A program made the translations under genes and the position numbers. A DNA stretch of 64,000 nt, taken from the NCBI GenBank assembly GCA_963776795.1, contig CAVZNX010000013.1, forward strand, positions 1,449,686 to 1,513,685, given 5' to 3'. Origin of the DNA: FEB-25 sp963776795 (GTDB lineage: Bacteria; Chloroflexota; Anaerolineae; Anaerolineales; UBA4823). Position 1 is the first letter of the stretch. Each line of letters begins with the position of its first letter. Shown in pieces: positions 46,404 through 54,639 of the stretch. The notes under the pieces are model-generated. The model saw only the letters and a program-made list of their open reading frames with translations. It ran no database searches and was not told where the DNA came from.

Positions 46404-46964
46404 TTAGCGACCTTGGTGGGCCATCTCGTCGATACACACAGCAACAGCCAGGATCAGCACATCATCCTGACCAGGATCGATGGCTACTCCGTAGCTATCG
46501 CGCAGGCGGAACCACTTCTTGGATACCTCCGCCACTTTGTCGCGCCCTTCACCAATGGTGTACTCGTGATCAAGTATGTTGCCTTTCACCTCCAGGTCTG
46601 GTCCACCCTTGATCTTGACTACCCAGCGCTCTCGCACCGGTGTGATCAGGGCTTTTTTGACCGTGGCGATATTCTCGCCGTGTGGTCCTTCAATGTCCAT
46701 CGTGTCTTTGACCCGCAGCATTTTCTCCTGGATCTTGCACAGCTCGGTGCCATGTGCATCCTCGAAGATCAGGGTTTGACGCACCCGTAATGCTTTGCCA
46801 TCCACTTTGAATACTTTCTGACCTTTATCATTCTCGATCCAGAAATCATCACCGATCGCTACCATTTTTTGGCGCATCTGGTAATGGTTTCCGCCACCAC
46901 CCGGTCGTCCAAGTTGGCGGTCGTCCTGTCGTTCATCTCGTCGATCTTCTCGTCTGTTTCGCAT
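46404..46964 (-). CDS. LURP-one-related (LOR/Tubby-like) family protein, copy 2
   Basis: 186 aa. Nearly the same sequence as 13122-13670 apart from small changes (KGQKVFKVDG versus RGEKVYKLDG; NIATVKKALITP versus QLAMVKKALITP); both carry RDERQDDRQLGRPGGG at the start. The near-identity points to a recent common origin of the two modules. An AAAGGA ribosome site lies about 13 bases upstream of the ATG. Function unknown. Confidence 0.9.
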   Translation of the reverse strand: MRNRREDRRDERQDDRQLGRPGGGGNHYQMRQKMVAIGDDFWIENDKGQKVFKVDGKALRVRQTLIFEDAHGTELCKIQEKMLRVKDTMDIEGPHGENIATVKKALITPVRERWVVKIKGGPDLEVKGNILDHEYTIGEGRDKVAEVSKKWFRLRDSYGVAIDPGQDDVLILAVAVCIDEMAHQGR

Positions 46965-47049
46965 AGTTGTGATCCATCCTTTATCTGTTTAGCGACCTTT
47001 GAGGCCTTGACGACCTCAAAGGTCTTTGGGAACTCAATAACTGGCTTTG

Positions 47050-48567
47050 TTACGGCACAGTTATATAGACATAGAACTCACATAACAGGCTACCGCCCCA
47101 GGCGACCTGCCACAGCTCACCATACGAACCCGGGTCAAATGGAGAGATCATCGGCACGGTGAAATTGTAAGTCATGCCAGGTGCAACTGTGCTGGTCAGA
47201 TCATAGATATCGGAGCCCTGGTGTAAGAGGATGTTGTTCTGTGCGGCGATATAGCGAATATCGACACTACTAGAATCCCATTCAACGGTGCCTGTATTCT
47301 GCAGCACCCAGGTAGTGTTGAAGCTCGTCCCAGGGCTATAAACGGTGCCATCGGCAGGGTCCTGCGAAACGAGCGCACAGCTTGGCGTGCCAGTAGCCGG
47401 TGGAGGCACTGCAGTTGGGGCTGCTGAGGTTGGAGGCGGCGTGGCTGCTGAGGGTGGAGGAGTAGGAGGAGCTGGAGGAGCGCTAACAACCGGTACAGCG
47501 GATGTATTTTGTGTAATGACCCAATCTGCAGATACCCAGCCCAGCCCGTCTGCCGCGTAGGTTGTGGAGATCTTCACCTGCCACCATAGGCTATCAGCGC
47601 TTTTTCCAGTAACTTCAGCGGAGGCATTTGGCGGAGCCACGACCAATATCGGATAATTTGTGCCAGGGCCACTGCGTACGTTCACATAGTCAACCGCAGC
47701 CGCTACCGGAACACCTGTACCCGTGGATGGTGGAGGTGGTGGTGCGGTTTGGTACCCGGTCGGGTTGGCAATGGTTTGGACAGCATCTACATTGCTAGCC
47801 TGGGTATAGGCACCTTCCACCCAGCCATAGCCTGCACCGATCTTTGCGGGGTTGAGCCTTACCACCCACCAAAGTCCATCCTCGCTTTTCCCGATCACAC
47901 GACCGCTTACCCCAGCCTGGGCAATACCATAAGCTGGATAGTTTATTGCCGGACCGGTGCGTACATAGGCATTGGCAAGAACCACGACTTGCGGATCCGA
48001 CGCAGCAGGTGGGATAAGCTCAGTCGTGGGCGGTACGGGTGGTGTGGGCAGCACTGAGACATTATCTGCTCCACTAACGGTCACCCAGCCAGCGTTTACC
48101 CAACCAACCCCAGTGGGCACAACAGGAACACTGACTGCCCACCACAGACCATCTTCGCTTTTTCCAGCCACTTTGGCGGTTTGACCTCCAAGCAAGGCAC
48201 CATATACGACATAATTTATGCCCGGCCCACCAAAAATAAAGGTGTTATAGAGGGCTTTGGCAGCTGGCTCACCAGCCGCGGGGGTCGGAAAAACAGCCAC
48301 CGGGATACTCGGATCGGGGGTTGGACCGGGAGGCATTGGTGTTTCAGTCGGCGCTGCCGTAGGGGGAGGTGCTTGTGTCGCGGGAGGAGCATTCTGGGTT
48401 AAATCTGCCACGACGGTTTGGGCTGATTGCGTCTGGATAAGTGCCACATCCTGTGTGGGAGCTGGTGTGGGTGTTGGTGCTGGTGCACAGGAGCTCAAAA
48501 CGAATACTGCAATGATAATCAGACTGATTATTAACACTCCCGGTTTTGTTTGATGATTTATTTTCAT
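47050..48567 (-). CDS. Lipoprotein with three SH3b domains and C-terminal NBR1-Ig-like domain
   Basis: 505 aa from the ATG at 48567 (AAAGGA upstream; an upstream in-frame start would overlap the previous gene). The lipobox is VLSSC. A Thr/Pro/Ala-rich spacer leads to three SH3b repeats of ~65 residues, each with 'GPxxNYxxxG ... VxGKSxDxLWWxV ... GWV' (GPGINYVVYG, GPAINYPAYG, GPGTNYPILV). A second Pro-rich spacer precedes the Ig-like domain (FNTTWVLQNTGTVEWDSSSVDIRYIA). Such NBR1-Ig-like lipoproteins are common in Anaerolineae and are thought to bind cell-surface polymers. Outer face of the membrane. Confidence 0.92.
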   Translation of the reverse strand: MKINHQTKPGVLIISLIIIAVFVLSSCAPAPTPTPAPTQDVALIQTQSAQTVVADLTQNAPPATQAPPPTAAPTETPMPPGPTPDPSIPVAVFPTPAAGEPAAKALYNTFIFGGPGINYVVYGALLGGQTAKVAGKSEDGLWWAVSVPVVPTGVGWVNAGWVTVSGADNVSVLPTPPVPPTTELIPPAASDPQVVVLANAYVRTGPAINYPAYGIAQAGVSGRVIGKSEDGLWWVVRLNPAKIGAGYGWVEGAYTQASNVDAVQTIANPTGYQTAPPPPPSTGTGVPVAAAVDYVNVRSGPGTNYPILVVAPPNASAEVTGKSADSLWWQVKISTTYAADGLGWVSADWVITQNTSAVPVVSAPPAPPTPPPSAATPPPTSAAPTAVPPPATGTPSCALVSQDPADGTVYSPGTSFNTTWVLQNTGTVEWDSSSVDIRYIAAQNNILLHQGSDIYDLTSTVAPGMTYNFTVPMISPFDPGSYGELWQVAWGGSLLCEFYVYITVP

Positions 48568-48598
48568 TGATTTTCCTTTCATTTCTAATTTCCGTGCT

Positions 48599-48919
48599 TT
48601 AGACGGAGGGATTTTTATCTTCTTCCGCCTCAAGCGCTGCTATCTCCTGATCGGTGGGTTCCTGACCTTCGATACCCAGATCGGCCATGGCGGTATCCAA
48701 TTGTTCTTCTGATAAATTCTCAACCTTCTGACCTGTTTGTTGCTCAACTTGCTGTACTTCAGATTGGCTCATCTTTACGGCACTGGTTCCTGCAGCGACC
48801 AAAACTGCACCACCGATGATCATTCTCCGGCGCATGCGCCGGCGCATGCGGCGATGCCTGCGCACCACCATCCTTCTACCGGGACCTCTTCCGGGTCCTA
48901 TTCCTCCACGTCTTCGCAT
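48599..48919 (-). CDS. Small Arg-rich membrane-associated protein, SHOCT-like end absent or degenerate
   Basis: 106 aa with AAAGGAG upstream. Residues 1-33 are extremely basic (RRMVVRRHRRMRRRMRRRM), then one hydrophobic segment (IIGGAVLVAAGTSAV), then an acidic Gln/Glu-rich tail with EQLDTAMADLGIEG. The layout (basic, hydrophobic, low-complexity, acidic) copies the SHOCT protein at 44608 but without a clear SHOCT motif. Function unknown. Directly upstream of the SH3b lipoprotein. Confidence 0.75.
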   Translation of the reverse strand: MRRRGGIGPGRGPGRRMVVRRHRRMRRRMRRRMIIGGAVLVAAGTSAVKMSQSEVQQVEQQTGQKVENLSEEQLDTAMADLGIEGQEPTDQEIAALEAEEDKNPSV

Positions 48920-49157
48920 GATTTTTCTCCTTTCTCGAGAATTTACTTTTTTGGATAAACCTGCCGTCGTTTTAATTCTGGTATTGGTAGGCTGGATTCA
49001 ATCTAGTCTACGTTTATTTTGAGACCGCCCATCATGCCTGCCATTTACTTTAGAAAATCTATTGCTCATCATCTATTGTTTAGATTTGCAGTCTACTTAT
49101 TCTTCAATCGTTTATATGTTTACAGCATTCCAGCAGCATCAAAAAGAATAAACATAT

Positions 49158-49529
49158 TCAAAAAGCTATCATTGACTGACGTAAAATTGGCACAAGCCTG
49201 TCTGGTGGTGAATCTTTCGGGATAAAGAAATCTGCTCCGGCAGCAATTATTTTTTCCTCCTCTTCAGGTTTGCTGGATAACAAAATGATCATTGGCCGGT
49301 GAGCTAGATTATGAATGTCTGATAAAAGCTCTTCCATCTCTTTGAAGGGTAATTCCCATTCCAATAACACTGCATCGGGTTTCGTAGCCCATAGCTGGCT
49401 CAATAAGTTGGGTAACCGATCAGTGATTCCAATTACAGCCATTCCGGTCTCTTGATCCAGGAAGAGAAGTAAGGCAATTCTGAGTCTCTCGTCGTTACAT
49501 GCTACGAATATTCGCTTCTTTGTCATCAA
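49158..49529 (-). CDS. Stand-alone response-regulator receiver domain, phospho-site Asp replaced by Glu
   Basis: 123 aa, the length of one REC domain. The acidic pair (D13, E14), Ser of LLSSKP (~85) and the Lys of FIPKD (~105) are in place. The residue at the phospho-acceptor position is Glu57 (VLLEWELP instead of LLDWELP). Such a protein may be phosphorylation-independent, permanently active-like, or a sink or adaptor. No output domain. Located after the terminator of the two-component operon, facing the same way. Confidence 0.8.
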   Translation of the reverse strand: MMTKKRIFVACNDERLRIALLLFLDQETGMAVIGITDRLPNLLSQLWATKPDAVLLEWELPFKEMEELLSDIHNLAHRPMIILLSSKPEEEEKIIAAGADFFIPKDSPPDRLVPILRQSMIAF

Positions 49530-49822
49530 GTTATCCCGCGCGCCACTCAGTTCGAACGTTTTATTTGAGAAACCTCTGATTTATCAATTACAGGAACATT
49601 GGAAAAGTATTAATTTTTGCTTAGTGTAGATGATCACAGTATGGCAGATTTTGAATGCGCATACATCCAATGTTCAGTCTATTCCCCAATAGGTGGAAAG
49701 GCCTATTTATAAACTGGACATTCGTCCAACGAAAGGATGCCTGGACGTAAAAAAAGGCTGCTAGTACTCTGAGCAGCCTAGAGAATTATTATGGTTTATT
49801 TGGATTTTAATATATTGTTCGT
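49530..49822. other. Intergenic region with terminator
   Basis: About 290 bp. It includes the terminator at 49748-49780 and presumably the promoter of the receiver-domain gene; no clear promoter boxes are seen. Confidence 0.5.
49748..49780 (-). terminator. Terminator of the two-component operon
   Basis: On the minus strand AGGCTGCT pairs with AGCAGCCT around a 9-nt loop and is followed by eight T residues. It lies 43 bp beyond the stop codon of the NarL-type regulator. Confidence 0.92.
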
Positions 49823-50464
49823 TCAGGAGATCAGGCTAAGTTTTACCGCTAGAGCAGCAGCCTGAGCCCGGTTGGCTGCGTTCAACTTCTCGATGCAGGC
49901 ACTAACGTGATGCCTGGCGGTAGCCGGGCTGATCACTAATCGTTCGGCGATCTCGTCATTGCTTAATCCATCAACGATGAGCTTTAATACCTCTAGCTCC
50001 CGTTTGCTCAGATCACTCCCCAGTTTTTGAGGGCCTGTCTTAATATTAATCAACGCCCTAGTTGCTTCTGGTGCCAGAGTTGGCTGCCCGTCATAAGCCG
50101 ACCGGATGGCTGTTGCCAGGCTGTCAATGGATGAATTCTTTAGAATATAGCCGATCGCACCGGCTTCAAGCGCATCCTGGATCAGGTCATCTTTTGGATA
50201 ACTGGTCAAGATCAGAATTTTCATTTGTGGAAAATCATTAAGTATGGCGCGCGTTGCCTGTATGCCGTCGGATTCTGGCATTATTATATCCATCAGGATC
50301 ACATCAGGTGCATTTGTATGGCAGTTCGCTAACGCAGTACGTCCATTTTCAGCCTCGCCGCTCAACTCAAAATCGTCAAAAGCGAGTAACATGCTTTTCA
50401 AACCATCCCGAACCACGGGGTGGTCATCAACAATCATCACTTTAATGGGTTCCCGATCGGTCAT
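49823..50464 (-). CDS. NarL/FixJ-type response regulator (REC + LuxR HTH)
   Basis: 213 aa. Receiver domain 1-120 with D13, D14, phospho-acceptor D59 (VILMDIIMP) and the Lys of YILKNSS. LuxR-type helix-turn-helix about 150-205 (LSKRELEVLKLIVDGLSNDEIAERLVISPATARHHVSACIEKLNAANRAQAA). It binds DNA as a dimer when phosphorylated. Its start lies inside the end of the kinase gene, so kinase and regulator are translationally coupled and very likely partners. Likely targets include neighbouring island genes, but no operator is visible. Confidence 0.95.
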   Translation of the reverse strand: MTDREPIKVMIVDDHPVVRDGLKSMLLAFDDFELSGEAENGRTALANCHTNAPDVILMDIIMPESDGIQATRAILNDFPQMKILILTSYPKDDLIQDALEAGAIGYILKNSSIDSLATAIRSAYDGQPTLAPEATRALINIKTGPQKLGSDLSKRELEVLKLIVDGLSNDEIAERLVISPATARHHVSACIEKLNAANRAQAAALAVKLSLIS

Positions 50465-53447
50465 ATTCTACCGTTCCTCCCTCGTCATTTGACCAGCTTA
50501 CAACGATTTTTGTGCCTTTGCCAGGCTCACTTACGATCTCGACCTTGCCGCCGATCATCGCCGCTCGCTCCTGCATGATGCGGATCCCGAGATGACCTTC
50601 ACCAACCGCCTGAGGGTCGAAACCATAGCCATCATCCTCTATGTGAAGCTCTACCTGCCCTGATCCTGCGATTAAGGAAAGGTTGATTTCCGATGCTTCA
50701 GCATGAACGATAGCATTATTTACCGCCTCACGTGCAACACGGTAGAATGTCATAGCGATATTACCCGGGAGCTTAATTGTATCCATTCTTTTAATCGATA
50801 TAAGAGCGTTCGAACGAGCTCGTGTTGCTTCAACCAGCATGACCAATAACTGTTTGAGCGTTTGTCTGTGCAAATCGTCAGCTCTCAGCTCTATCAACAT
50901 GGAACGCATCTCGGCTAAGGCTCCACGGATCAAAACACTCAGCTTGTCCATATTTTGGCGTGCAATCCCCTGGTCCTTGTCCCAGATGCGGGGGGTTGCT
51001 TCTGCCAAAATGCTGGCAGAAAACAAGGTTTGAGTGACCGAGTCGTGCAGCTCACGTGCCAGCCGGTTGCGCTCTTCTGCAGTGATGAGAGTTTTATTTT
51101 GGTCGAGAAGGGCAGCGTCTTGAGCAATGTCAGCCAGGTCAAACGCCATTCTCTCTATCAGGTTGAGCTGATGCGGAACAACTCCCTGTGAAATATCTAA
51201 CCCCGCTACACACAACACGCCTATAACTGACTTGTGAACTATCTGAGGAATAAAGATAGCGGATTGAATATCATGATCCACGAAAAACCTGGCAAACATA
51301 GCTGGTAGTAATCCGGTTTGATTTATTGACCATATGATATTTTTCCCCAATTCGATATTCCTCCATATTGGAGAATCCTGTTGAAACGCGCTGTTCAGGA
51401 TAAATGGATCAGGAGTTATATCGCTTTTTTGAGGGTAATAAAAGATATCCAACGGCTTATCCTGATCAGCCCAGTGCACAATGAAAACAAATGCCGCACT
51501 CAATAATTCGAGTATCTTGGCAGAAAGGTCTTCATATGCCTCGGTCAAGCTAGTAGCGCCCGTGATCGTCTGGTGGATATTGTTCACCATAGACAACCAT
51601 TCGATACGCTGTTGTAAAGCTAGTTCCAACGCTTTTCGCTCGCTAGCTTCGATGACCAATTGCTCATTGGTAGTGGTCAGTTCGGCAGTCCTTTTTTCAA
51701 CCAGTGTCTCAAGCCGCCTGCGATATTCATCGAGCTCAGCTTCCGCCTTTTTACGCTGAGAGATATCCTGTACAGCGACCACGGCCGATTCAACCTCCCC
51801 GGAAGCATTCAGAACCGGACTGGCCTGAATTTCGAGGGCAATTCTGTTATCTCCACGGTCTATTTCGATGTCCTCTGTGGAGGCTAACCTGCCTCGTAAG
51901 GCACTGGAAATAGGGAAATTTTCTACCGGGTAATCCTGGTCGGTACCTGCCTGCTTGAGTGAAAAATAAGGAATAGCCTGAGCCAATGTTCGGTTGCCTT
52001 CAAGGTCCACCTGGACATTTCGAGATGGGTCATTAAAGATATCGTAAACGCGTTGATTACCGTACTTAGGCTTTTGATCCTTCCCATACAACAAAACACC
52101 TAGAGGTAGCCCATTCAGGATTTGAGATAGACGATGCTCACTAGCTTTAAGCTCGCGATAGGCATTTTCAGTTTCAGCTTTGAGCAGGTTGATTCTTTCC
52201 GCCAGGGCAATAGACCAGCACACTGCCATCCAGATTATTCCAAAGTGGTATGAATTCTCTGTGTACAAAGTACTTGGAATTAATCCAAGACGAACTAAAA
52301 ATACCAGGCTGAAGGACATAATCATACCGAACCAGGCAATCATGAAGAATCGGGCAGGGTGGAAGCCTTGTTTCCAGGTTAAAAACCCTCCAATGAATGT
52401 CAAGGAAAATGAGAAAACCGCACAAGGCACAATCAGAACGGCCAAACTGTGGTAGCTTACGAATGGTATTAATAGCATAAATAATACCCATCCTACCAGG
52501 AGTACCATATTAACCCAATGCAGTTTTGGAAGCCTGGATCGCGATTCCAGGAAAGCATCGGAAAATAATATTACCGATGCATTTAATAATAAAAAAGCCC
52601 ACGGATAGTAGAGTGTCCTCAAGTGAGCTAAACTGGGAAGCAAATAAGTTTCTAAATAACTATTATAGGACAGCTCTTCGATCAGCAGACTGGTAAGTAA
52701 AATGACAAAAAATAGGTAGGTTCGCTCGCGGATAGTAAATAATAAAAATAAATGATAGATAAGCAAGGCAATAATAATTCCGAAGTACAACCAATACAAC
52801 ATAAGTATGCGTTGAGAATGGATCGAGAAAGCCCCCTCTGTCCAAAGGGATAGAGCCAAAGTCATTGAGGCCCCGTTTTGAAAACGCATATAGTAAGTTT
52901 GCTGACCACCGTTTGGAACGGACAGCTTAAAAACAATGTTAGGACTAAGAACATCGCGCGTGGAAACAGGTCTCAAGGAACCAGTTTGTTTGACTGTATA
53001 TCCGGATTGACCCAACATGGGGGAATATAAGTCGACATACTGCATATTTGAAAAACTCTCTTCCAATAACCATTCATCATTCTGTTGGGATTTATTTTCC
53101 AATTGAAAACGGACCCAATATGCACTATTGGTGAAACCATAATTAGGTACATTTACCCGGTTGGGAATAAATTGCGAGTTGTACGCTGGGGAGGATACAT
53201 CGTCGATGGCGAGCTTACCTGTGGGATCCTCAAGGATCTGCAGGTGCAATCCCAAAGGATACTCTGATTGTTGGTCGTTTAGAATGAGGGGCTCTAGTGA
53301 ATTAGGATTGCTGCTTTGAGCCATCGCCGTGGCAGAGAGCTTTAAAGAGATAGGTAGAGCGAGACCCAAATTGGAAGTTGTTAAAAGAAACAGGAGCAAT
53401 ATATAGGCGGTTAAGGCAAGTAAGAGGAGCCTGGATTTGATCTGCAT
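50442..53447 (-). CDS. Sensor histidine kinase with 7TM-DISM-type extracellular sensor, PAS and GAF-like domains
   Basis: 1001 aa. A signal/TM segment (~5-30), an extracellular 7TMR-DISMED2-like domain (about 60-205, including YWVRFQLENKSQQNDEWLLEES and TYYMRFQNGASMTLALSLW), seven membrane helices (about 215-400), a PAS domain (about 430-560), a coiled coil, a GAF-like segment (about 625-770), the HisKA_3 box with phospho-His near 800 (ARELHDSVTQTLFSA), and an HATPase_c end (NNAIVHAEASE, DDGYGFDP). The sensor type often recognises carbohydrates or their derivatives. Pairs with the NarL-type regulator at its 3' end. Confidence 0.93.
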   Translation of the reverse strand: MQIKSRLLLLALTAYILLLFLLTTSNLGLALPISLKLSATAMAQSSNPNSLEPLILNDQQSEYPLGLHLQILEDPTGKLAIDDVSSPAYNSQFIPNRVNVPNYGFTNSAYWVRFQLENKSQQNDEWLLEESFSNMQYVDLYSPMLGQSGYTVKQTGSLRPVSTRDVLSPNIVFKLSVPNGGQQTYYMRFQNGASMTLALSLWTEGAFSIHSQRILMLYWLYFGIIIALLIYHLFLLFTIRERTYLFFVILLTSLLIEELSYNSYLETYLLPSLAHLRTLYYPWAFLLLNASVILFSDAFLESRSRLPKLHWVNMVLLVGWVLFMLLIPFVSYHSLAVLIVPCAVFSFSLTFIGGFLTWKQGFHPARFFMIAWFGMIMSFSLVFLVRLGLIPSTLYTENSYHFGIIWMAVCWSIALAERINLLKAETENAYRELKASEHRLSQILNGLPLGVLLYGKDQKPKYGNQRVYDIFNDPSRNVQVDLEGNRTLAQAIPYFSLKQAGTDQDYPVENFPISSALRGRLASTEDIEIDRGDNRIALEIQASPVLNASGEVESAVVAVQDISQRKKAEAELDEYRRRLETLVEKRTAELTTTNEQLVIEASERKALELALQQRIEWLSMVNNIHQTITGATSLTEAYEDLSAKILELLSAAFVFIVHWADQDKPLDIFYYPQKSDITPDPFILNSAFQQDSPIWRNIELGKNIIWSINQTGLLPAMFARFFVDHDIQSAIFIPQIVHKSVIGVLCVAGLDISQGVVPHQLNLIERMAFDLADIAQDAALLDQNKTLITAEERNRLARELHDSVTQTLFSASILAEATPRIWDKDQGIARQNMDKLSVLIRGALAEMRSMLIELRADDLHRQTLKQLLVMLVEATRARSNALISIKRMDTIKLPGNIAMTFYRVAREAVNNAIVHAEASEINLSLIAGSGQVELHIEDDGYGFDPQAVGEGHLGIRIMQERAAMIGGKVEIVSEPGKGTKIVVSWSNDEGGTVEYDRSGTH

Positions 53448-53787
53448 AATAATGAGTGTATGAATTATAAACGTAAAAACACTTGAAGAAACGTGGCCTG
53501 TTCAAACTTCTTTTAGCAGGGAGGCTTGAAGAATGGCTTAAACTGACTAAATGATCACACAGATCCCGACAATATTGACCAATAATGCATTACGAATGCA
53601 CGTAAATCCCCACATAATTCGCTTGGATTTTATAACCATACACATTAGGCCAAAAATCCTCTTCGAAGGAGATATCCAGGGTATCTGAAGAAATTCATGC
53701 CTTCGATCTATGAACTGGAATAAAAAGTATTCTTATCATATACTTCTTTATCGTCCCTGTGTCACATTTTTGGGGTTCATGAATTAG
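53448..53787. other. Intergenic region between kinase and IS21 element
   Basis: About 340 AT-rich bases containing the upstream region of the kinase gene and the left flank of the IS element. No gene supported. Confidence 0.5.
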
Positions 53788-53865
53788 ATGTCAATAGCCG
53801 GGCGATGTTTACCACACATAGTCGGGTCATGTTTACCAGTGATGATCGGATTGGTGTTTACCACT

Positions 53866-54639
53866 TTAGGGAATCTTTTCCGCTTTTGCTTTCGATAGTG
53901 CCTCCTTTCTCCTGGAGAGCTGCCGGTAACTTTCACCCTGAATGACCAGGGTGTGTGCATGGTGAGTCAGGCGGTCCAGGGCAGCTGATGAAAGCAGGTC
54001 ATTGTTGAAGACCTCCGCCCACTCTTCGAAGGCACGGTTGGAAGTGACCAGGATCGAGCCATGTTCGTAGCGCTCGCAGATGATCTCGTACAGGTCCTGG
54101 ATGGCCGCTGGTGGTAAGACCTGCAAGCCGAAATCATCCAGGATCAACAGGTCACACTTGAGGATCGAGGACATATGGCGATTGTAGGAACCATTGGCCC
54201 TGGAGGCATTGAGATCAGCTAGCAGGCGGAAGGTTGGTTTGGAGATGACCCGCAGGTCTCGTTTGAGGGCTTCAACGCCCAAGGCATTGGCCAGATGGGT
54301 TTTGCCCACCCCGGTAGGTCCGCAGAACAACACATTTTCATGGCGCAGGATGAAAGCACAGGTAGCCAGATCGACGATGAAGGAACGGTTCACCCCTGGA
54401 GTAGCCGCAAAGTCGAACTGCGACAGGGTCTTGGCAGGGTTACAGCCTGAAGTGGACAGGCGGTAAGCCAAGCGGTTTTGCTCGCGCCGTTCCAGCTCGT
54501 CATCCAGCAAGAGGGCAAAGAACTCCATGGGAGCCAGCTGCTCCTGGACGGCCTGCTCCGCACGCAGGTCCAGGGTGTTGAGCATGCCAGAAAGATTGAG
54601 CTGCCTGAGCTTGGGCAATAAGGGATGGATAGAGATCAT
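53866..54639 (-). CDS. istB: IS21 helper ATPase IstB
   Basis: 257 aa AAA+ protein that assembles the IstA transposase on DNA and selects target sites. Walker A is GPTGVGKT at 107-114, Walker B LLILDDFG with D168/D169, and VTSNRAFEEW is the sensor region. The N-terminal helical domain (LSGMLNTLDLRAEQA) is typical. Its start overlaps the istA stop by four bases (ATGA), the usual coupling of IS21 genes. Confidence 0.96.
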   Translation of the reverse strand: MISIHPLLPKLRQLNLSGMLNTLDLRAEQAVQEQLAPMEFFALLLDDELERREQNRLAYRLSTSGCNPAKTLSQFDFAATPGVNRSFIVDLATCAFILRHENVLFCGPTGVGKTHLANALGVEALKRDLRVISKPTFRLLADLNASRANGSYNRHMSSILKCDLLILDDFGLQVLPPAAIQDLYEIICERYEHGSILVTSNRAFEEWAEVFNNDLLSSAALDRLTHHAHTLVIQGESYRQLSRRKEALSKAKAEKIP

